Of a stretch of DNA of 64,000 nucleotides, positions 49,022-58,677 are shown one piece after another. The translations under genes were made by a program, and so were the position numbers. The DNA comes from Terribacillus aidingensis (GTDB lineage Bacteria; Bacillota; Bacilli; Bacillales; Amphibacillaceae), in contig NZ_CP159996.1 in NCBI RefSeq assembly GCF_040703035.1, forward strand, positions 8,001-72,000. The letters are read 5' to 3'. Within the stretch, counting starts at the first letter, position 1. The number at the start of each line of letters is the position of its first letter. The notes under the pieces are model-generated. The model did not search any database and had not been told where the DNA came from. It was given only the letters and a program-made list of their open reading frames with translations.

Positions 49022-49039
49022 GTAAGGAGGTAAACAAAC

Positions 49040-49429
49040 ATGGCTCGTAAACAACAAACTCGTAAACGTCGTGTGAAAAAGAATATCGAAACTGGTATTG
49101 CTCACATCCGTTCTACTTTCAACAACACAATCGTTACGATTACTGATGTTCAAGGTAACGTAATCAGCTGGAGCAGCTCAGGTTCCCTTGGTTTCAAAGG
49201 TTCCCGTAAATCTACTCCATTCGCTTCTCAAATGGCTGCAGAAGCTGCTGCTAAAGGTGCTGTCGAAAACGGCATGAAGACTTTGGAAGTAACTGTTAAA
49301 GGCCCTGGTGCTGGCCGTGAAGCTGCGATCCGTTCCCTTCAGACTGCTGGTCTTGAAGTAACTGCGATCCGTGACGTCACTCCAGTTCCACATAACGGCT
49401 GCCGTCCGCCAAAACGTCGTCGCGTATAA
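49040..49429 (+). CDS. rpsK: 30S ribosomal protein S11
   Basis: 129 residues. [20 protein letters not shown] and the C-terminal [17 protein letters not shown] are hallmark segments. It is part of the platform around the E-site mRNA. AAGGAGGTAAAC precedes the ATG. rpoA follows after 185 bp with a structured leader. Confidence 0.98.
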   Translation: MARKQQTRKRRVKKNIETGIAHIRSTFNNTIVTITDVQGNVISWSSSGSLGFKGSRKSTPFASQMAAEAAAKGAVENGMKTLEVTVKGPGAGREAAIRSLQTAGLEVTAIRDVTPVPHNGCRPPKRRRV

Positions 49430-49467
49430 GTTTTTCCTGCTTGCTGTATAGAATTTGTATCCCTGTC

Positions 49468-49590
49468 TATAATGGGTTATGATAGCTTAAAAGCGATCAG
49501 GTCATACAGTAAGAAACGTATCGTCAAGATGCAGAAACGGGAACCGCAATATGGGGAATTTCGGTTAGGAGTAATTCTAACCGGGGTTTC
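49468..49590 (+). promoter_or_regulatory. rpoA leader with GNRA-capped hairpin
   Basis: A TATAAT at 49468-49473 may be a -10, but no well-spaced -35 is seen. Downstream, CGGTTAGGA/TTCTAACCG (49562-49583) forms nine pairs capped by a GTAA (GNRA) loop. GAAAC (49534-49538) can pair with GTTTC (49586-49590) to enclose it. The element ends 25 bases before rpoA. Confidence 0.55.
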
Positions 49591-49614
49591 GACGTTTTAA
49601 AGGAGGGCTTTATA

Positions 49615-50559
49615 ATGATCGAAATTGAAAAACCAAAGATTGAAACGGTTGAGATCAGCGATGATGCTACATTTGGAAAGTTCGTTGTAGAACCGCTTGA
49701 GCGTGGATATGGTACTACACTAGGAAACTCCTTGCGTCGTATCCTATTATCCTCACTTCCTGGCGCTGCTGTAACTTCCATTCAAATTGATGGAGTGCTC
49801 CATGAATTCTCTACGATTGAAGGCGTAGTAGAAGACGTGACAACCATCATTTTGAACTTGAAGAAACTGGCTCTCAAAATCTACTCTGATGAAGAAAAAA
49901 CATTAGAGATCGATGTACAAGGTGAAGGGAAAGTAACTGCTGCTGACATCACTTTCGATAGCGATGTAGAAGTACTGAATCCGGACCTTCATATCGCAAC
50001 ACTGGGCAAGAATGCTCACTTGCATATGAAGCTTACGGCAGAACGCGGCCGCGGCTACCGTCCAGCTGATCAGAATAACCATGAAGATCAGCCGATTGGT
50101 GTCATTCCAATTGACTCCATCTTTACGCCAGTTTCAAAAGTGACGTATCAAGTGGAAAACACGCGTGTTGGCCAGTTGGCTAACTTCGACAAACTGACGT
50201 TGGATGTATTCACTGACGGCAGTATCCGACCTGAAGAGGCAGTTTCTCTTGGTGCAAAGATCTATACGGAGCATTTGAATATCTTCGTAGGTCTTACTGA
50301 TGAAGCACAAAATGCCGAAATCATGGTTGAAAAAGAAGAAGACCAAAAAGAGAAAGTTCTTGAGATGACTATCGAAGAATTGGACTTGTCTGTTCGTTCT
50401 TACAACTGTCTGAAACGTGCTGGAATCAACACAGTACAAGAACTTGCTAATAAATCTGAAGAAGACATGATGAAAGTGCGTAACCTAGGACGTAAATCAT
50501 TAGAAGAAGTTAAAAAGAAACTAATCGATTTAGGACTTGGTCTTCGTAAAGAAGACTGA
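49615..50559 (+). CDS. rpoA: DNA-directed RNA polymerase subunit alpha
   Basis: 314 residues, same as B. subtilis. The N-terminal dimerisation domain ([20 protein letters not shown]) assembles beta and beta'. The C-terminal domain ([20 protein letters not shown] to [12 protein letters not shown]) binds UP elements, activators and Spx. AAAGGAGGG precedes the ATG. With rpoB and rpoC, all core polymerase large subunits are in this window. Confidence 0.98.
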   Translation: MIEIEKPKIETVEISDDATFGKFVVEPLERGYGTTLGNSLRRILLSSLPGAAVTSIQIDGVLHEFSTIEGVVEDVTTIILNLKKLALKIYSDEEKTLEIDVQGEGKVTAADITFDSDVEVLNPDLHIATLGKNAHLHMKLTAERGRGYRPADQNNHEDQPIGVIPIDSIFTPVSKVTYQVENTRVGQLANFDKLTLDVFTDGSIRPEEAVSLGAKIYTEHLNIFVGLTDEAQNAEIMVEKEEDQKEKVLEMTIEELDLSVRSYNCLKRAGINTVQELANKSEEDMMKVRNLGRKSLEEVKKKLIDLGLGLRKED

Positions 50560-50605
50560 TCCCGCTTAGCGGAGCATTTGACACCAGGAAAGGGAGGGAT
50601 AACCT

Positions 50606-50959
50606 ATGGCTAGAAAGTTAGGACGTACTACGGATGCTCGTATGGCGCTTTTGCGTAACCTTGCAACTGATCTTATCGTTCACGAAAGATTGGAAACAAC
50701 GGAGGCGAAAGCTAAGGAGCTTCGTTCTGTAGTAGAAAAAATGATCACTCTTGGCAAACGTGGAGATCTTCACGCTCGTCGTCAAGCTGCTTCTTTCTTG
50801 TACGGAACTAAAGCGGACGAGAACCAAGATGCAGTACAAAAACTATTCAGCGATATCGCCGGACGTTACGAAGAACGTCAAGGAGGTTACACACGCGTGT
50901 TGAAACTTGGACAGCGTCGTGGTGACGGTGCCGCTATGGCAATCATTGAACTAGTATAA
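50606..50959 (+). CDS. rplQ: 50S ribosomal protein L17
   Basis: 117 residues. [20 protein letters not shown] and the end [12 protein letters not shown] are typical. It closes the alpha operon; two terminator-like hairpins follow. AAAGGGAGGG precedes the ATG. Confidence 0.97.
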   Translation: MARKLGRTTDARMALLRNLATDLIVHERLETTEAKAKELRSVVEKMITLGKRGDLHARRQAASFLYGTKADENQDAVQKLFSDIAGRYEERQGGYTRVLKLGQRRGDGAAMAIIELV

Positions 50960-50968
50960 GGTAATAAC

Positions 50969-51014
50969 AAGGGCAGGAAAATCTCTACCACGAGGTGTAT
51001 TCCGGCCCTTTTTT
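50969..51014 (+). terminator. Terminator after rplQ (first)
   Basis: AAGGGC with GCCCTT plus nested GGAA/TTCC and TACC/GGTG pairs, then a T run. It ends the ribosomal superoperon. Confidence 0.8.
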
Positions 51015-51025
51015 CTTTAGCAGAT

Positions 51026-51063
51026 AAAGCAAGCGCCGACATTAGCGCTTGCTTTTCTTTTTT
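51026..51063 (+). terminator. Terminator after rplQ (second)
   Basis: AAGCAAGCGC with GCGCTTGCTT around CGACATTA, followed by TTCTTTTTT. Together with the first it makes a tandem terminator before the ECF genes. Confidence 0.88.
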
Positions 51064-51163
51064 GTCGGGATTCTTTATACTAGCTATAGAAATGACAGGA
51101 ACGGACAAACACGTTTAGTATTTCCCCGGAAATAGTCGGGTAATGACGAAGGAGCACGAAAAC

Positions 51164-51997
51164 ATGCACGCGATTGAATTCAAGAATGTTTCTTTCCGCT
51201 ACGAGGAAGAGCAGCCCTATGTACTTCGCAATGTCAGTTTTCAAGTGGAGGCTGGGGAATGGCTGGCGATCATCGGTCATAATGGTTCAGGCAAGTCAAC
51301 GATTGCCAAGCTGATGAACGGGCTGCTGTTTCCGACGGAGGGGGAGATCATTATCAACGGTATACCGCTTAATGAGGAGAATATATGGGAGATACGACGC
51401 CAGGTAGGTATGGTTTTCCAAAACCCAGATAATCAATTCGTCGGTACGACTGTTCGTGATGATGTAGCATTCGGTTTGGAGAACCGCGGGGTGCCCCGTT
51501 CTGAAATGATGAATCGGATCACTTCTTCTTTGGAACAAGTGCGTATGCAGGATTACCTGCTGCATGAACCATACCGTCTGTCAGGCGGACAGAAGCAGCG
51601 GGTGGCTATAGCAGGTGTCCTGGCTATCTCTCCAAGCGTCATTATCCTGGATGAGGCAACAGCGATGCTGGACCCACTCGGCAGGAAGGAAATCCTTGAT
51701 ACTGTCCATCGTGTTCAAGCAGAACAGCAGCTTGGTCTGATTACTATCACCCATGATTTGAATGAAGTGATGCAGGCGCATCGGGTATTGGTCATGAATG
51801 ACGGAGAAATATGGACGACTACTGTCCCAAGGGAATTAGTGAAAAGAGAGACGGAACTGCAGCAAATCGGTTTGGACGTGCCGTTTGTTACGCAGCTTGC
51901 TCATGCTTTGGAAAGACAAGGTATTATCCTAAGCGAGCAGCCGATTGATCACGAGGAGTTGTTAGATGCATTATGGACATTACATTCAGACAAGTAG
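51164..51997 (+). CDS. ecfA1: ECF transporter ATP-binding protein EcfA1
   Basis: 277 residues, ABC ATPase. Walker [11 protein letters not shown]-loop, signature [12 protein letters not shown] and Walker [14 protein letters not shown] are intact. With EcfA2 and EcfT it energises vitamin uptake through interchangeable S components, none of which is in the window. ATG 51164 is preferred over 51143 because AAGGAG lies eight bases before it. It overlaps ecfA2 by 25 bp. Confidence 0.96.
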   Translation: MHAIEFKNVSFRYEEEQPYVLRNVSFQVEAGEWLAIIGHNGSGKSTIAKLMNGLLFPTEGEIIINGIPLNEENIWEIRRQVGMVFQNPDNQFVGTTVRDDVAFGLENRGVPRSEMMNRITSSLEQVRMQDYLLHEPYRLSGGQKQRVAIAGVLAISPSVIILDEATAMLDPLGRKEILDTVHRVQAEQQLGLITITHDLNEVMQAHRVLVMNDGEIWTTTVPRELVKRETELQQIGLDVPFVTQLAHALERQGIILSEQPIDHEELLDALWTLHSDK

Positions 51998-52836
51998 ACT
52001 ACACGTATCAGGCAAACTCCCCGTTTGAGCATAAAGCGCTAAAGGATTTGTCTTTTCATTTGCCAGGAGGGAGCTTCACAGCTATTGTCGGACATACCGG
52101 CAGCGGTAAATCCACTCTGTTACAGCATTTGAACGGACTAGTGAGACCTACCAACGGAAGCGTACAGATTGGTGAACATACACTGGAGCCAAAGAAAAAG
52201 CCTAAGCAAGCAAAAGAACTTCGTAAACAAGTAGGCATTGTGTTCCAATACCCAGAACATCAGCTATTTGAAGAAACAGTAGAGAAGGATATCGCCTTCG
52301 GCCCGCGGAACTTCGGAGTAGCTGAGAATGAGATCTCAAAGCGTGTAAAGGAAAGTGCAGCAGCTGTAGGGTTGGATTTATCCTTACTGAGCCGATCTCC
52401 ATTTGAGCTAAGCGGCGGGCAAATGCGTCGTGTTGCGATTGCAGGTGTGCTTGCTGTGCGGCCTAGTGTGCTCGTTCTGGATGAGCCTACAGCAGGATTG
52501 GATCCACGCGGGCAGCGGGAGATCATGGATATGTTTTACCGGCTTCATAAAGAACAGCAGCTTACAACGATATTGGTAACACACAGTATGGAGGATGCGC
52601 TGACGTATGCTGATCATATGCTTGTACTCGATAAAGGGGAAAAGTATATGGAAGGGTCTCCTGTAGAAGTATTTCAAAATCGGCAAGCTCTCCAGCAGGT
52701 GCAGCTTGATGTACCGGAGATATTCCAGTTTCTTCAGAAGGCATCCGAACGTTTCGGCAAACCGGTCGCCTTTGAGGGAGAGAATATGGACAGGCTCGCT
52801 GAGCGGCTGGCGGATTTGGCAGGTGATAAGAAATGA
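51973..52836 (+). CDS. ecfA2: ECF transporter ATP-binding protein EcfA2
   Basis: 287 residues. Walker [10 protein letters not shown], signature [14 protein letters not shown] and Walker [13 protein letters not shown]. It pairs with EcfA1 in the cytosolic motor. It starts inside the ecfA1 3' end and its stop overlaps ecfT as ATGA, so all three are translationally coupled. Confidence 0.96.
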   Translation: MDITFRQVDYTYQANSPFEHKALKDLSFHLPGGSFTAIVGHTGSGKSTLLQHLNGLVRPTNGSVQIGEHTLEPKKKPKQAKELRKQVGIVFQYPEHQLFEETVEKDIAFGPRNFGVAENEISKRVKESAAAVGLDLSLLSRSPFELSGGQMRRVAIAGVLAVRPSVLVLDEPTAGLDPRGQREIMDMFYRLHKEQQLTTILVTHSMEDALTYADHMLVLDKGEKYMEGSPVEVFQNRQALQQVQLDVPEIFQFLQKASERFGKPVAFEGENMDRLAERLADLAGDKK

Positions 52837-53636
52837 ACAATCTGCTGATTGTCGGTCAGTATGTTCCGACCAATAGTATTGTCCACCGGATGGATCCGAG
52901 GATAAAGATGCTGATCATCTTCTTTTATGTGATTTTCATTTTCTTTGCCAATAACGTCGTCAGTTATGCGCTGTTCACAGTATTTGCAGTCGGAGGTACA
53001 CTTCTGACGAAGGTTCCATGGCGTTTTATCGCCAAAGGGCTGACACCGGTATGGTTTTTAATTATCTTTACGTTTATCCTGCACTTATTCGTTACAAAGG
53101 AAGGCACAGTATTGGTGAACGTATTCGGATTGCCGATTTATAGCGGAGCACTGGAACAAGGAGCCGTTATCTCACTGCGTTTCTTTTTGCTAATCCTTTT
53201 GACATCTCTGCTGACGTTGACGACAACGCCGATCGAGATTACTGACGGAGTCGAGTCCTTGCTTGGTCCTCTGCGCCGATTCAAGTTCCCAGTTCATGAA
53301 CTAGCGCTGATGATGTCCATCTCCTTACGTTTTATCCCTACTTTGCTTCAGGAGACCGAGAAGATTTCCAACGCTCAAGCTTCCAGGGGCGTGGATTTCC
53401 GTACAGGGCCATTCAGGGAGCGCGTACGGGCTGTAATTCCCTTGCTGGTGCCTTTGTTTGTCAGTGCCTTTAAACGGGCAGAGGAGCTTGCTATGGCAAT
53501 GGAAGCAAGAGGCTATCGCGGCGGAGAAGGACGTACGAAGCTTCGGGAGCTGCGCGTGATGAAGCGGGATGTTGCAGCACTCGTCATCTTCATTGTAGTG
53601 GTGGCTGCTGCCTTGATAACGAGAGACTATAGTTAG
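52833..53636 (+). CDS. ecfT: ECF transporter transmembrane protein EcfT
   Basis: 267 residues with about five to six membrane helices. The two coupling motifs of the x-R-G type are visible: [11 protein letters not shown] and [12 protein letters not shown]. These transmit ATPase motion to the S component. It is translationally coupled to ecfA2 and lies 11 bp before truA. Confidence 0.96.
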   Translation: MNNLLIVGQYVPTNSIVHRMDPRIKMLIIFFYVIFIFFANNVVSYALFTVFAVGGTLLTKVPWRFIAKGLTPVWFLIIFTFILHLFVTKEGTVLVNVFGLPIYSGALEQGAVISLRFFLLILLTSLLTLTTTPIEITDGVESLLGPLRRFKFPVHELALMMSISLRFIPTLLQETEKISNAQASRGVDFRTGPFRERVRAVIPLLVPLFVSAFKRAEELAMAMEARGYRGGEGRTKLRELRVMKRDVAALVIFIVVVAAALITRDYS

Positions 53637-53647
53637 GAGTTACAAAG

Positions 53648-54391
53648 ATGACGCAACGTATGAAGGCGACTGTCAGCTATGACGGCACGCATTTTTCCGG
53701 CTTCCAGGTGCAGGAGAAAAACCGCACGGTCCAAGGTGAGCTGGAGAAGGCACTTACGAAGATTCATAAGGGAAAGCAAATCAGGATCCAAGCATCTGGC
53801 CGTACAGACGCAGGTGTGCACGCCAGAGGGCAGGTGATCCATTTCGATACCGAGCTTCGCATGGGAGATTACAATTGGCGCAAGGCGCTCAATACCTTGC
53901 TGCCGGATGATGTACGGATAACAGATATAACACAAGCAGAAGAAGATTTCCATGCACGCTACAGTGTGAAACGGAAGCAGTATAAGTATTTTGTCCATAA
54001 TGCGCCGGAACAGGACGTGTTCAAGCGTCATTACGTGCATCATGTTCCTTATCAGCTAGAGCTGGATAGAATTCAGCAAGCTATCACAGCAATCGAGGGA
54101 ACCCATGACTTCAGCGCTTTTTGTTCTGCGAGGACAGGAGTCAAAGGAGACAAGATCCGTACCGTCTATGAAGCTGTATGTGAAAAGCAGGACGATATGC
54201 TTGTGTTCACCTTCACGGGAAGCGGCTTTCTGTATAATATGGTGCGTATACTTGCAGGCACACTTATTGACATCGGGAATGGCCGCAAAGAGCCGGAGGA
54301 CATGGCTAGAATACTAGAGTCGAAGGACCGGCAGCTGGCGAGTAAAACCGCTGCTGCGAGCGGACTTTGCCTCTGGAAAGTGGACTACTGA
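53648..54391 (+). CDS. truA: tRNA pseudouridine(38-40) synthase
   Basis: 247 residues. The catalytic Asp54 is in SGRTDAGVHARGQ. It isomerises uridines at 38-40 of the anticodon arm of many tRNAs. TTAGGAG precedes the ATG. It is the last gene of the ecfA1-ecfA2-ecfT-truA cluster, as in Bacillus. Confidence 0.96.
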   Translation: MTQRMKATVSYDGTHFSGFQVQEKNRTVQGELEKALTKIHKGKQIRIQASGRTDAGVHARGQVIHFDTELRMGDYNWRKALNTLLPDDVRITDITQAEEDFHARYSVKRKQYKYFVHNAPEQDVFKRHYVHHVPYQLELDRIQQAITAIEGTHDFSAFCSARTGVKGDKIRTVYEAVCEKQDDMLVFTFTGSGFLYNMVRILAGTLIDIGNGRKEPEDMARILESKDRQLASKTAAASGLCLWKVDY

Positions 54392-54432
54392 AAACTTTTT
54401 TGCAAAACAACGCATTCGGGTGTTACATGCTC

Positions 54433-54460
54433 TTGACATGAGGGTCTATGATGATATACT
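54433..54460 (+). promoter_or_regulatory. SigA promoter of rplM-rpsI
   Basis: TTGACA (54433-54438), 16 bp, TATACT (54455-54460), 42 bp after truA. The transcript would begin with the leader at 54485-54540. Confidence 0.8.
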
Positions 54461-54484
54461 ATGGTTTATGGCATTTTATTTCTA

Positions 54485-54540
54485 TACCACGATTAGCCCC
54501 GGAAGACTAATTGTGTAGAATAATAAATGAACGATTCAAT
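54485..54540 (+). ncRNA. Candidate L13 ribosomal protein leader
   Basis: CACGATTAG and CTAATTGTG form a stem around CCCCGGAAGA just upstream of rplM. The position and CCCGGAAGACTAAT core resemble the L13 leader described in Bacilli, thought to bind L13 and limit its own synthesis. The boundaries are approximate. Confidence 0.6.
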
Positions 54541-54561
54541 CGAAAAAATGGAGGAAATGAC

Positions 54562-54999
54562 ATGCGTACAACATTCATGGCGAACGAAAGCAATATCGAA
54601 CGCAAATGGCTTGTTGTGGATGCAGAAGGCCAAACTCTTGGTCGTCTTGCAAGTGAAGTTGCTGCTATCCTACGCGGTAAGCACAAACCAACTTACACTC
54701 CACATGCCGACACTGGTGATAACGTAATCATCATCAACGCTGAGAAAATCGAACTTACTGGTAACAAACTTGCTGACAAGATCTACTACCGTCACTCTAA
54801 CCACCCAGGTGGTTTGAAACAGCGTACAGCTGACGAAATGCGTACAAAATACCCTGAGCAAATGCTTGAGCTTGCTATCAAAGGCATGCTTCCTAAGGGA
54901 CCACTTGCACGTAAAATGATCAAAAAGCTTCACGTATACCGTGGCGCAGAGCACAAACACCAAGCACAACAACCAGAAGCTTATACACTTCGCGGTTAA
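54562..54999 (+). CDS. rplM: 50S ribosomal protein L13
   Basis: 145 residues, exact family length. [20 protein letters not shown] starts it, and [15 protein letters not shown] and [13 protein letters not shown] are conserved. It initiates 50S assembly. ATG 54562 follows TGGAGGAAATGAC; the in-frame extension to 54511 lies in the leader. Confidence 0.98.
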   Translation: MRTTFMANESNIERKWLVVDAEGQTLGRLASEVAAILRGKHKPTYTPHADTGDNVIIINAEKIELTGNKLADKIYYRHSNHPGGLKQRTADEMRTKYPEQMLELAIKGMLPKGPLARKMIKKLHVYRGAEHKHQAQQPEAYTLRG

Positions 55000-55020
55000 T
55001 TAAAAAGGAGGTAAACGATA

Positions 55021-55413
55021 GTGGCACAAGTACAATACTACGGCACCGGTCGCCGTAAAAGCTCTACTGCCCGCGTACGTCTAGTACCAGGCACAGGTCA
55101 AGTAACAGTAAACAACCGTAGTGCGGAAGATTACTTCCCATACGAAACACTTCGTACAATCATCAACCAACCTCTAGTTGCAACAGAAACTGCTGGCAAC
55201 TACGACGTTCTTGTAACTGTACAGGGTGGTGGATTCACAGGACAAGCAGGTGCTATCCGTCACGGTATCTCTCGTGCGCTTCTTGAAGCAGATCCAGAAT
55301 ACCGCGGTACACTTAAAAAAGCTGGCTTCCTAACTCGTGACGCACGTATGAAAGAACGTAAAAAATACGGTCTTAAAGGTGCACGTCGCGCTCCACAGTT
55401 CTCAAAACGTTAA
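55021..55413 (+). CDS. rpsI: 30S ribosomal protein S9
   Basis: 130 residues. GTG start at 55021 with AAAAAGGAGG upstream. [16 protein letters not shown] and the C-terminal [17 protein letters not shown], whose tail reaches the P-site tRNA, are intact. It is the last gene of the conserved core; a strong terminator follows. Confidence 0.98.
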   Translation: MAQVQYYGTGRRKSSTARVRLVPGTGQVTVNNRSAEDYFPYETLRTIINQPLVATETAGNYDVLVTVQGGGFTGQAGAIRHGISRALLEADPEYRGTLKKAGFLTRDARMKERKKYGLKGARRAPQFSKR

Positions 55414-55429
55414 TTTTTGGGCACTCACG

Positions 55430-55465
55430 AAAGACTCCCAACCTATTGGTTGGGAGTCTTTTTTT
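55430..55465 (+). terminator. rplM-rpsI terminator
   Basis: AAAGACTCCCAACC, loop TATT, GGTTGGGAGTCTT, then a long T run. Confidence 0.93.
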
Positions 55466-55585
55466 GTGTTCATAAATCTTCTGCCTGACGGAAATGTAAG
55501 AAAAGTACTGAATTACTGAACCTGCTGTTCTATTTGTCCGTAGTATTCGTATCATAGTACGGATATCACGAATCAGAGGTGGGAA

Positions 55586-56557
55586 ATGAAAGCGATTGTT
55601 TACACAAGGTACGGATCTGCAGACGTTCTTCAATTAAAAGAAACAGCAAAGCCAGTTCCAAAAGATCATGAAATATTAGTAAGGGTAAAAGCGACAACTG
55701 TAACAGCAGCAGATATTCGGGCACGAAGTTTTACTGTTCCACCGGTCTTTTGGCTGCCTGCCCGTATAACGCTTGGTCTTAGACAACCCAAAAAAGAGGT
55801 GCTGGGAGCTGAGTTAGCTGGTGAGATTGTTTCAGTAGGGAAAGATGTTAAAAGGTTTAAGAAAGGTGACCAAGTATTTGCGGCATCTCTGGAAGATTTC
55901 GGTGCCTATGCCGAGTATAAGTGTTTATCAGAAACTGGTCCTGTATCTATCAAACCTTCGAATATCTCTTATGAAGAAGCGGCTGCCATTCCAATAGGAG
56001 CACGAACAGCATTGTACTTTTTAAGAAAAGCAGCTATTCAGAGCGGCCAAAAAATACTGGTGTATGGAGCTTCAGGGAGTGTGGGGAGTTATGCAGTCCA
56101 GATTGCCAAGTATTTCGGAGCAAACGTAACAGGAGTTTGCAGCACGTCAAATGTGGAAGGGGTAAAATCATTAGGAGCTGACAAGGTAATAGATTATACC
56201 AGCGAAGACTTTTCTAAGAAAGATGAGTTGTATGATGTTATCTTTGAAGCAGTTAACAAAAGCTCATTTCCAGATTGCATGAAAGTGTTAAAGAAGGATG
56301 GTACTTATATAAATATCACAGAGCCGCTGCCGAGTGTTCGGATGTTATGGACTATATTAACAACAGGTAAAAAATTAATACTAAGTCGAAACGCACCTGA
56401 AACACCGGAAGCGCTAAATTTTCTCGGCGAACTCATACAGATAGGGAAATTGAAAGTGGTAATTGATAGGTCTTATGAATTTGAAGAAATAGTGGAAGCA
56501 CATCGTTATGTCGAGAAGGGACATAAAAAAGGGAATGTCATTATTAATGTAGAATAA
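55586..56557 (+). CDS. Zinc-free NAD(P)H quinone oxidoreductase-like MDR protein
   Basis: 323 residues, medium-chain dehydrogenase/reductase fold. The start [19 protein letters not shown] is typical, and the Rossmann motif [21 protein letters not shown] is at about residues 152-172. The cysteine and glutamate pattern of catalytic-zinc alcohol dehydrogenases is absent, so the quinone-oxidoreductase branch is likely; the substrate is unknown. AGAGGTGGG precedes the ATG. It is the first gene past the conserved ribosomal region and is monocistronic. Confidence 0.88.
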   Translation: MKAIVYTRYGSADVLQLKETAKPVPKDHEILVRVKATTVTAADIRARSFTVPPVFWLPARITLGLRQPKKEVLGAELAGEIVSVGKDVKRFKKGDQVFAASLEDFGAYAEYKCLSETGPVSIKPSNISYEEAAAIPIGARTALYFLRKAAIQSGQKILVYGASGSVGSYAVQIAKYFGANVTGVCSTSNVEGVKSLGADKVIDYTSEDFSKKDELYDVIFEAVNKSSFPDCMKVLKKDGTYINITEPLPSVRMLWTILTTGKKLILSRNAPETPEALNFLGELIQIGKLKVVIDRSYEFEEIVEAHRYVEKGHKKGNVIINVE

Positions 56558-56607
56558 CTTAATAAAGCTTTGTAACTATGAATTGGATAGGGCACTAAAT
56601 AATCTTT

Positions 56608-56640
56608 AAGAGACTCTCACTTGATTGGAGTCTTTTTATT
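56608..56640 (+). terminator. Terminator after the MDR gene
   Basis: AGACTC and GAGTCT pair around TCACTTGATTG, followed by TTTTATTT. Confidence 0.75.
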
Positions 56641-56717
56641 TGTGCTATTAGTGTATGGTGCACATATAAAAGCTCCTCTCTTACAGGAAGATATATTATC
56701 TGAAAGGAGAAATTCAA

Positions 56718-57245
56718 ATGCAAAAACGTAATCTCATACTATTTATTGCTGCAAGTCTGGATGGGTATATCGCAACCAAGGAAGATTCATTGGATTGGCT
56801 CTTTGCTGTAGAAGGTGAGGGGGATAATGGTTATTCGGAATTCTACGAGACAGTTGATACGGTTATTATGGGCAAGAAGACGTATGATTGGGTGATAGAT
56901 AATATAGAAGAATTTCCCTACCAAAATAAAGCGTGTTATGTCTTTACGCGTTCAGATATCAAAGATACTGAGCACGTACAATTTGTCCAGGGCGATATTG
57001 CGCGTTTCACGAATCAGTTAAAACAACAAGATGGCAGGAATATCTGGATAGTCGGCGGCGGAGAGCTGTTGTCTTCGTTCATTGAAGAGCAACTGATAGA
57101 TGAAATGATACTTACTATTGCACCTGTGGTTATTGGCAATGGTATACCTTTATTCAAGGAGGGTCATAATCAAATCGAATTTACTTTAAAAAGAACAAGA
57201 ACATTCAATCAGTTTGTGGAGCTGCATTATGAAGTAAAGGCTTGA
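56718..57245 (+). CDS. Dihydrofolate reductase family protein (RibD C-terminal type)
   Basis: 175 residues. The reductase fold is recognised from LFIAASLDGYIATKEDSLDW (residues 8-27), VIMGKKTYDWV and IWIVGGGELLSSF (about 112-124). Such proteins bind NADPH and resemble RibD_C and YyaP-type reductases; the substrate is unknown. AAAGGAG precedes the ATG. It stands alone between terminators and may be a stress or resistance accessory enzyme, which is a guess. Confidence 0.85.
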   Translation: MQKRNLILFIAASLDGYIATKEDSLDWLFAVEGEGDNGYSEFYETVDTVIMGKKTYDWVIDNIEEFPYQNKACYVFTRSDIKDTEHVQFVQGDIARFTNQLKQQDGRNIWIVGGGELLSSFIEEQLIDEMILTIAPVVIGNGIPLFKEGHNQIEFTLKRTRTFNQFVELHYEVKA

Positions 57246-57373
57246 GTAATCTATTCTGTTATGAAGATAGGTAATGATTACTCCTTAATGTCTGATGGCA
57301 TAGTGCGATATTATCCAAATATAAAGACACTGTAAAGTGCAATCTGCGTTTGCTTTCATTCTTAACACTAGCT

Positions 57374-57400
57374 GCATGGTATTCTATACCATGCTCTTTT
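57374..57400 (+). terminator. Terminator just upstream of the phosphodiesterase gene
   Basis: GCATGGTAT, loop TCT, ATACCATGC, then TCTTTT. It lies 128 bp after the DHFR-like gene and only 11 bp before the next ATG. It could end the first gene or attenuate the second. Confidence 0.7.
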
Positions 57401-57411
57401 AGATTAACAGT

Positions 57412-58227
57412 ATGAGACAATCTATTTTATTTTTATTGATATGTGTGCTGTTGCTATCAGGCTGTTCATTGGCCCACACAGAAGCTGCCTATGATTCCGA
57501 ATATAGCCCATTGGTTATTGCCCATCGCGGAGCGTCTGCTGTTGAACCTGAGCATACGTTCTCTTCATATGATCAGGCAATGGAGGATGGAGCAGATTAT
57601 ATCGAAATTGATTTGCGCAGAACGGCGGATGGCGAATTGGTTGCGATGCATGATGACACGGTTGATCGAACAACAAACGGAAAGGGATTGGTCGAGGAGC
57701 TAACTTTAAAAGAGATAAAAGCACTTGATACCGGAGAAGGGCAGACGGTACCGACACTAGAAGACATTTTTATACGGTATGGCAGTGAGGTGCAATATTA
57801 TATTGAAACACGCGAAAATGATAAGGGAAAGCTCGTCATGGAGAGGCAAGTCCTGCAATTGCTAAAGCAGTATGCTATCCCGAAGGGTCAAGTCATCCTG
57901 CAGTCGTTCAGCAAAGACAGCATTCGTATATTACATGAACTCGATCCGGAGCTTACGCTTGTACAGCTGTTGAAGAAGAAAGACGTGGAGCAGCTAAATG
58001 GGAAAGATCTTCAGGAGATTAGAGACATAGCAATTGGCGTGGGTATCTATGCCGGCATATTAGAAGAATCAGTAGTAGATCTGATTCAGCATCATGATCT
58101 CGAAATCCATGCTTATTACCGAGGAGACGAAAGAGAGTGGACAGAGGAGATGCTTCATTACGAAGTGGATGGCATTTTTTCGGATGATCCGGCCTTTTTG
58201 GCGAATATGATGGAGAAGAAGGAGTAA
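57412..58227 (+). CDS. Glycerophosphodiester phosphodiesterase family lipoprotein
   Basis: 271 residues. The first 18 residues form a lipoprotein signal (MRQSILFLLICVLLLSGC) with lipobox LSGC and Cys18, so it should be anchored outside the membrane. The GDPD catalytic segment is intact: IAHRGASAVEPEHT, EIDLRRTADGELVAMHDDT, and DRTTNGKG. The family hydrolyses glycerophosphodiesters to glycerol 3-phosphate and an alcohol, feeding phosphate and glycerol salvage; lipid or teichoic-acid substrates are possible. The start lacks a clear Shine-Dalgarno (only TTAACAGT precedes it). Confidence 0.9.
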   Translation: MRQSILFLLICVLLLSGCSLAHTEAAYDSEYSPLVIAHRGASAVEPEHTFSSYDQAMEDGADYIEIDLRRTADGELVAMHDDTVDRTTNGKGLVEELTLKEIKALDTGEGQTVPTLEDIFIRYGSEVQYYIETRENDKGKLVMERQVLQLLKQYAIPKGQVILQSFSKDSIRILHELDPELTLVQLLKKKDVEQLNGKDLQEIRDIAIGVGIYAGILEESVVDLIQHHDLEIHAYYRGDEREWTEEMLHYEVDGIFSDDPAFLANMMEKKE

Positions 58228-58256
58228 TCACAACTAGTGATATATTCCTTTTTTTG
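58219..58256 (+). terminator. Terminator of the phosphodiesterase gene
   Basis: AAGGA with TTCCTT and ATCAC with GTGAT form an interrupted stem around AACTA, then a T run. It overlaps the stop codon. Confidence 0.7.
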
Positions 58257-58333
58257 TGTCCAAATGTTTAGCTTCCCGCTGGGGTGATATAGAGGTAAAA
58301 GAATTATTGTAGCAATGAAGGGAGTTTTGTTCT

Positions 58334-58636
58334 ATGAAAACAGTTGCGACAGTAGGAGGCATATTCGGTATCGTTGCCTCACTTCTAGCTATGTTCTTTA
58401 CCTTAATTGAAAATACGTACACAGTCGGCAATTTTGGTTTGCTTGGAATTGCCGCGGGTATCCTCGGAATTATTGCCGCAGTCTTGCTCAATAAAAAACC
58501 AGTACTTGCTGGAGTTCTCCTTATTGTGGCAGCTGCAGTCGGTATCTACGGCGTGTTATTATACTTCTTCGTTCCAGCTGCATTGATGCTGATTGCGGCA
58601 TTTGTGAAAATGAGCCGTAAAAAAGAAAGTTACTGA
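58334..58636 (+). CDS. Small membrane protein with DUF4064-like features
   Basis: 100 residues with three hydrophobic helices (about 5-25, 32-52, 58-90) and a short basic tail (KMSRKKESY). Glycine- and alanine-rich repeats of the GIAAGILGIIAAVLL kind resemble DUF4064-type proteins, but that assignment is tentative. GAAGGGAG precedes the ATG. It is monocistronic and ends at a shared bidirectional terminator. Confidence 0.75.
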   Translation: MKTVATVGGIFGIVASLLAMFFTLIENTYTVGNFGLLGIAAGILGIIAAVLLNKKPVLAGVLLIVAAAVGIYGVLLYFFVPAALMLIAAFVKMSRKKESY

Positions 58637-58670
58637 AAGAAGGCATACCAATTGAGGTATGCCTTCTTTG
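58635..58670. terminator. Bidirectional terminator
   Basis: GAAAGAAGGCATACC, loop AATTGA, GGTATGCCTTCTTT. It separates convergent genes and has T-rich flanks on both strands, so it likely serves both. Confidence 0.85.
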
Positions 58671-58677
58671 CATTTTG

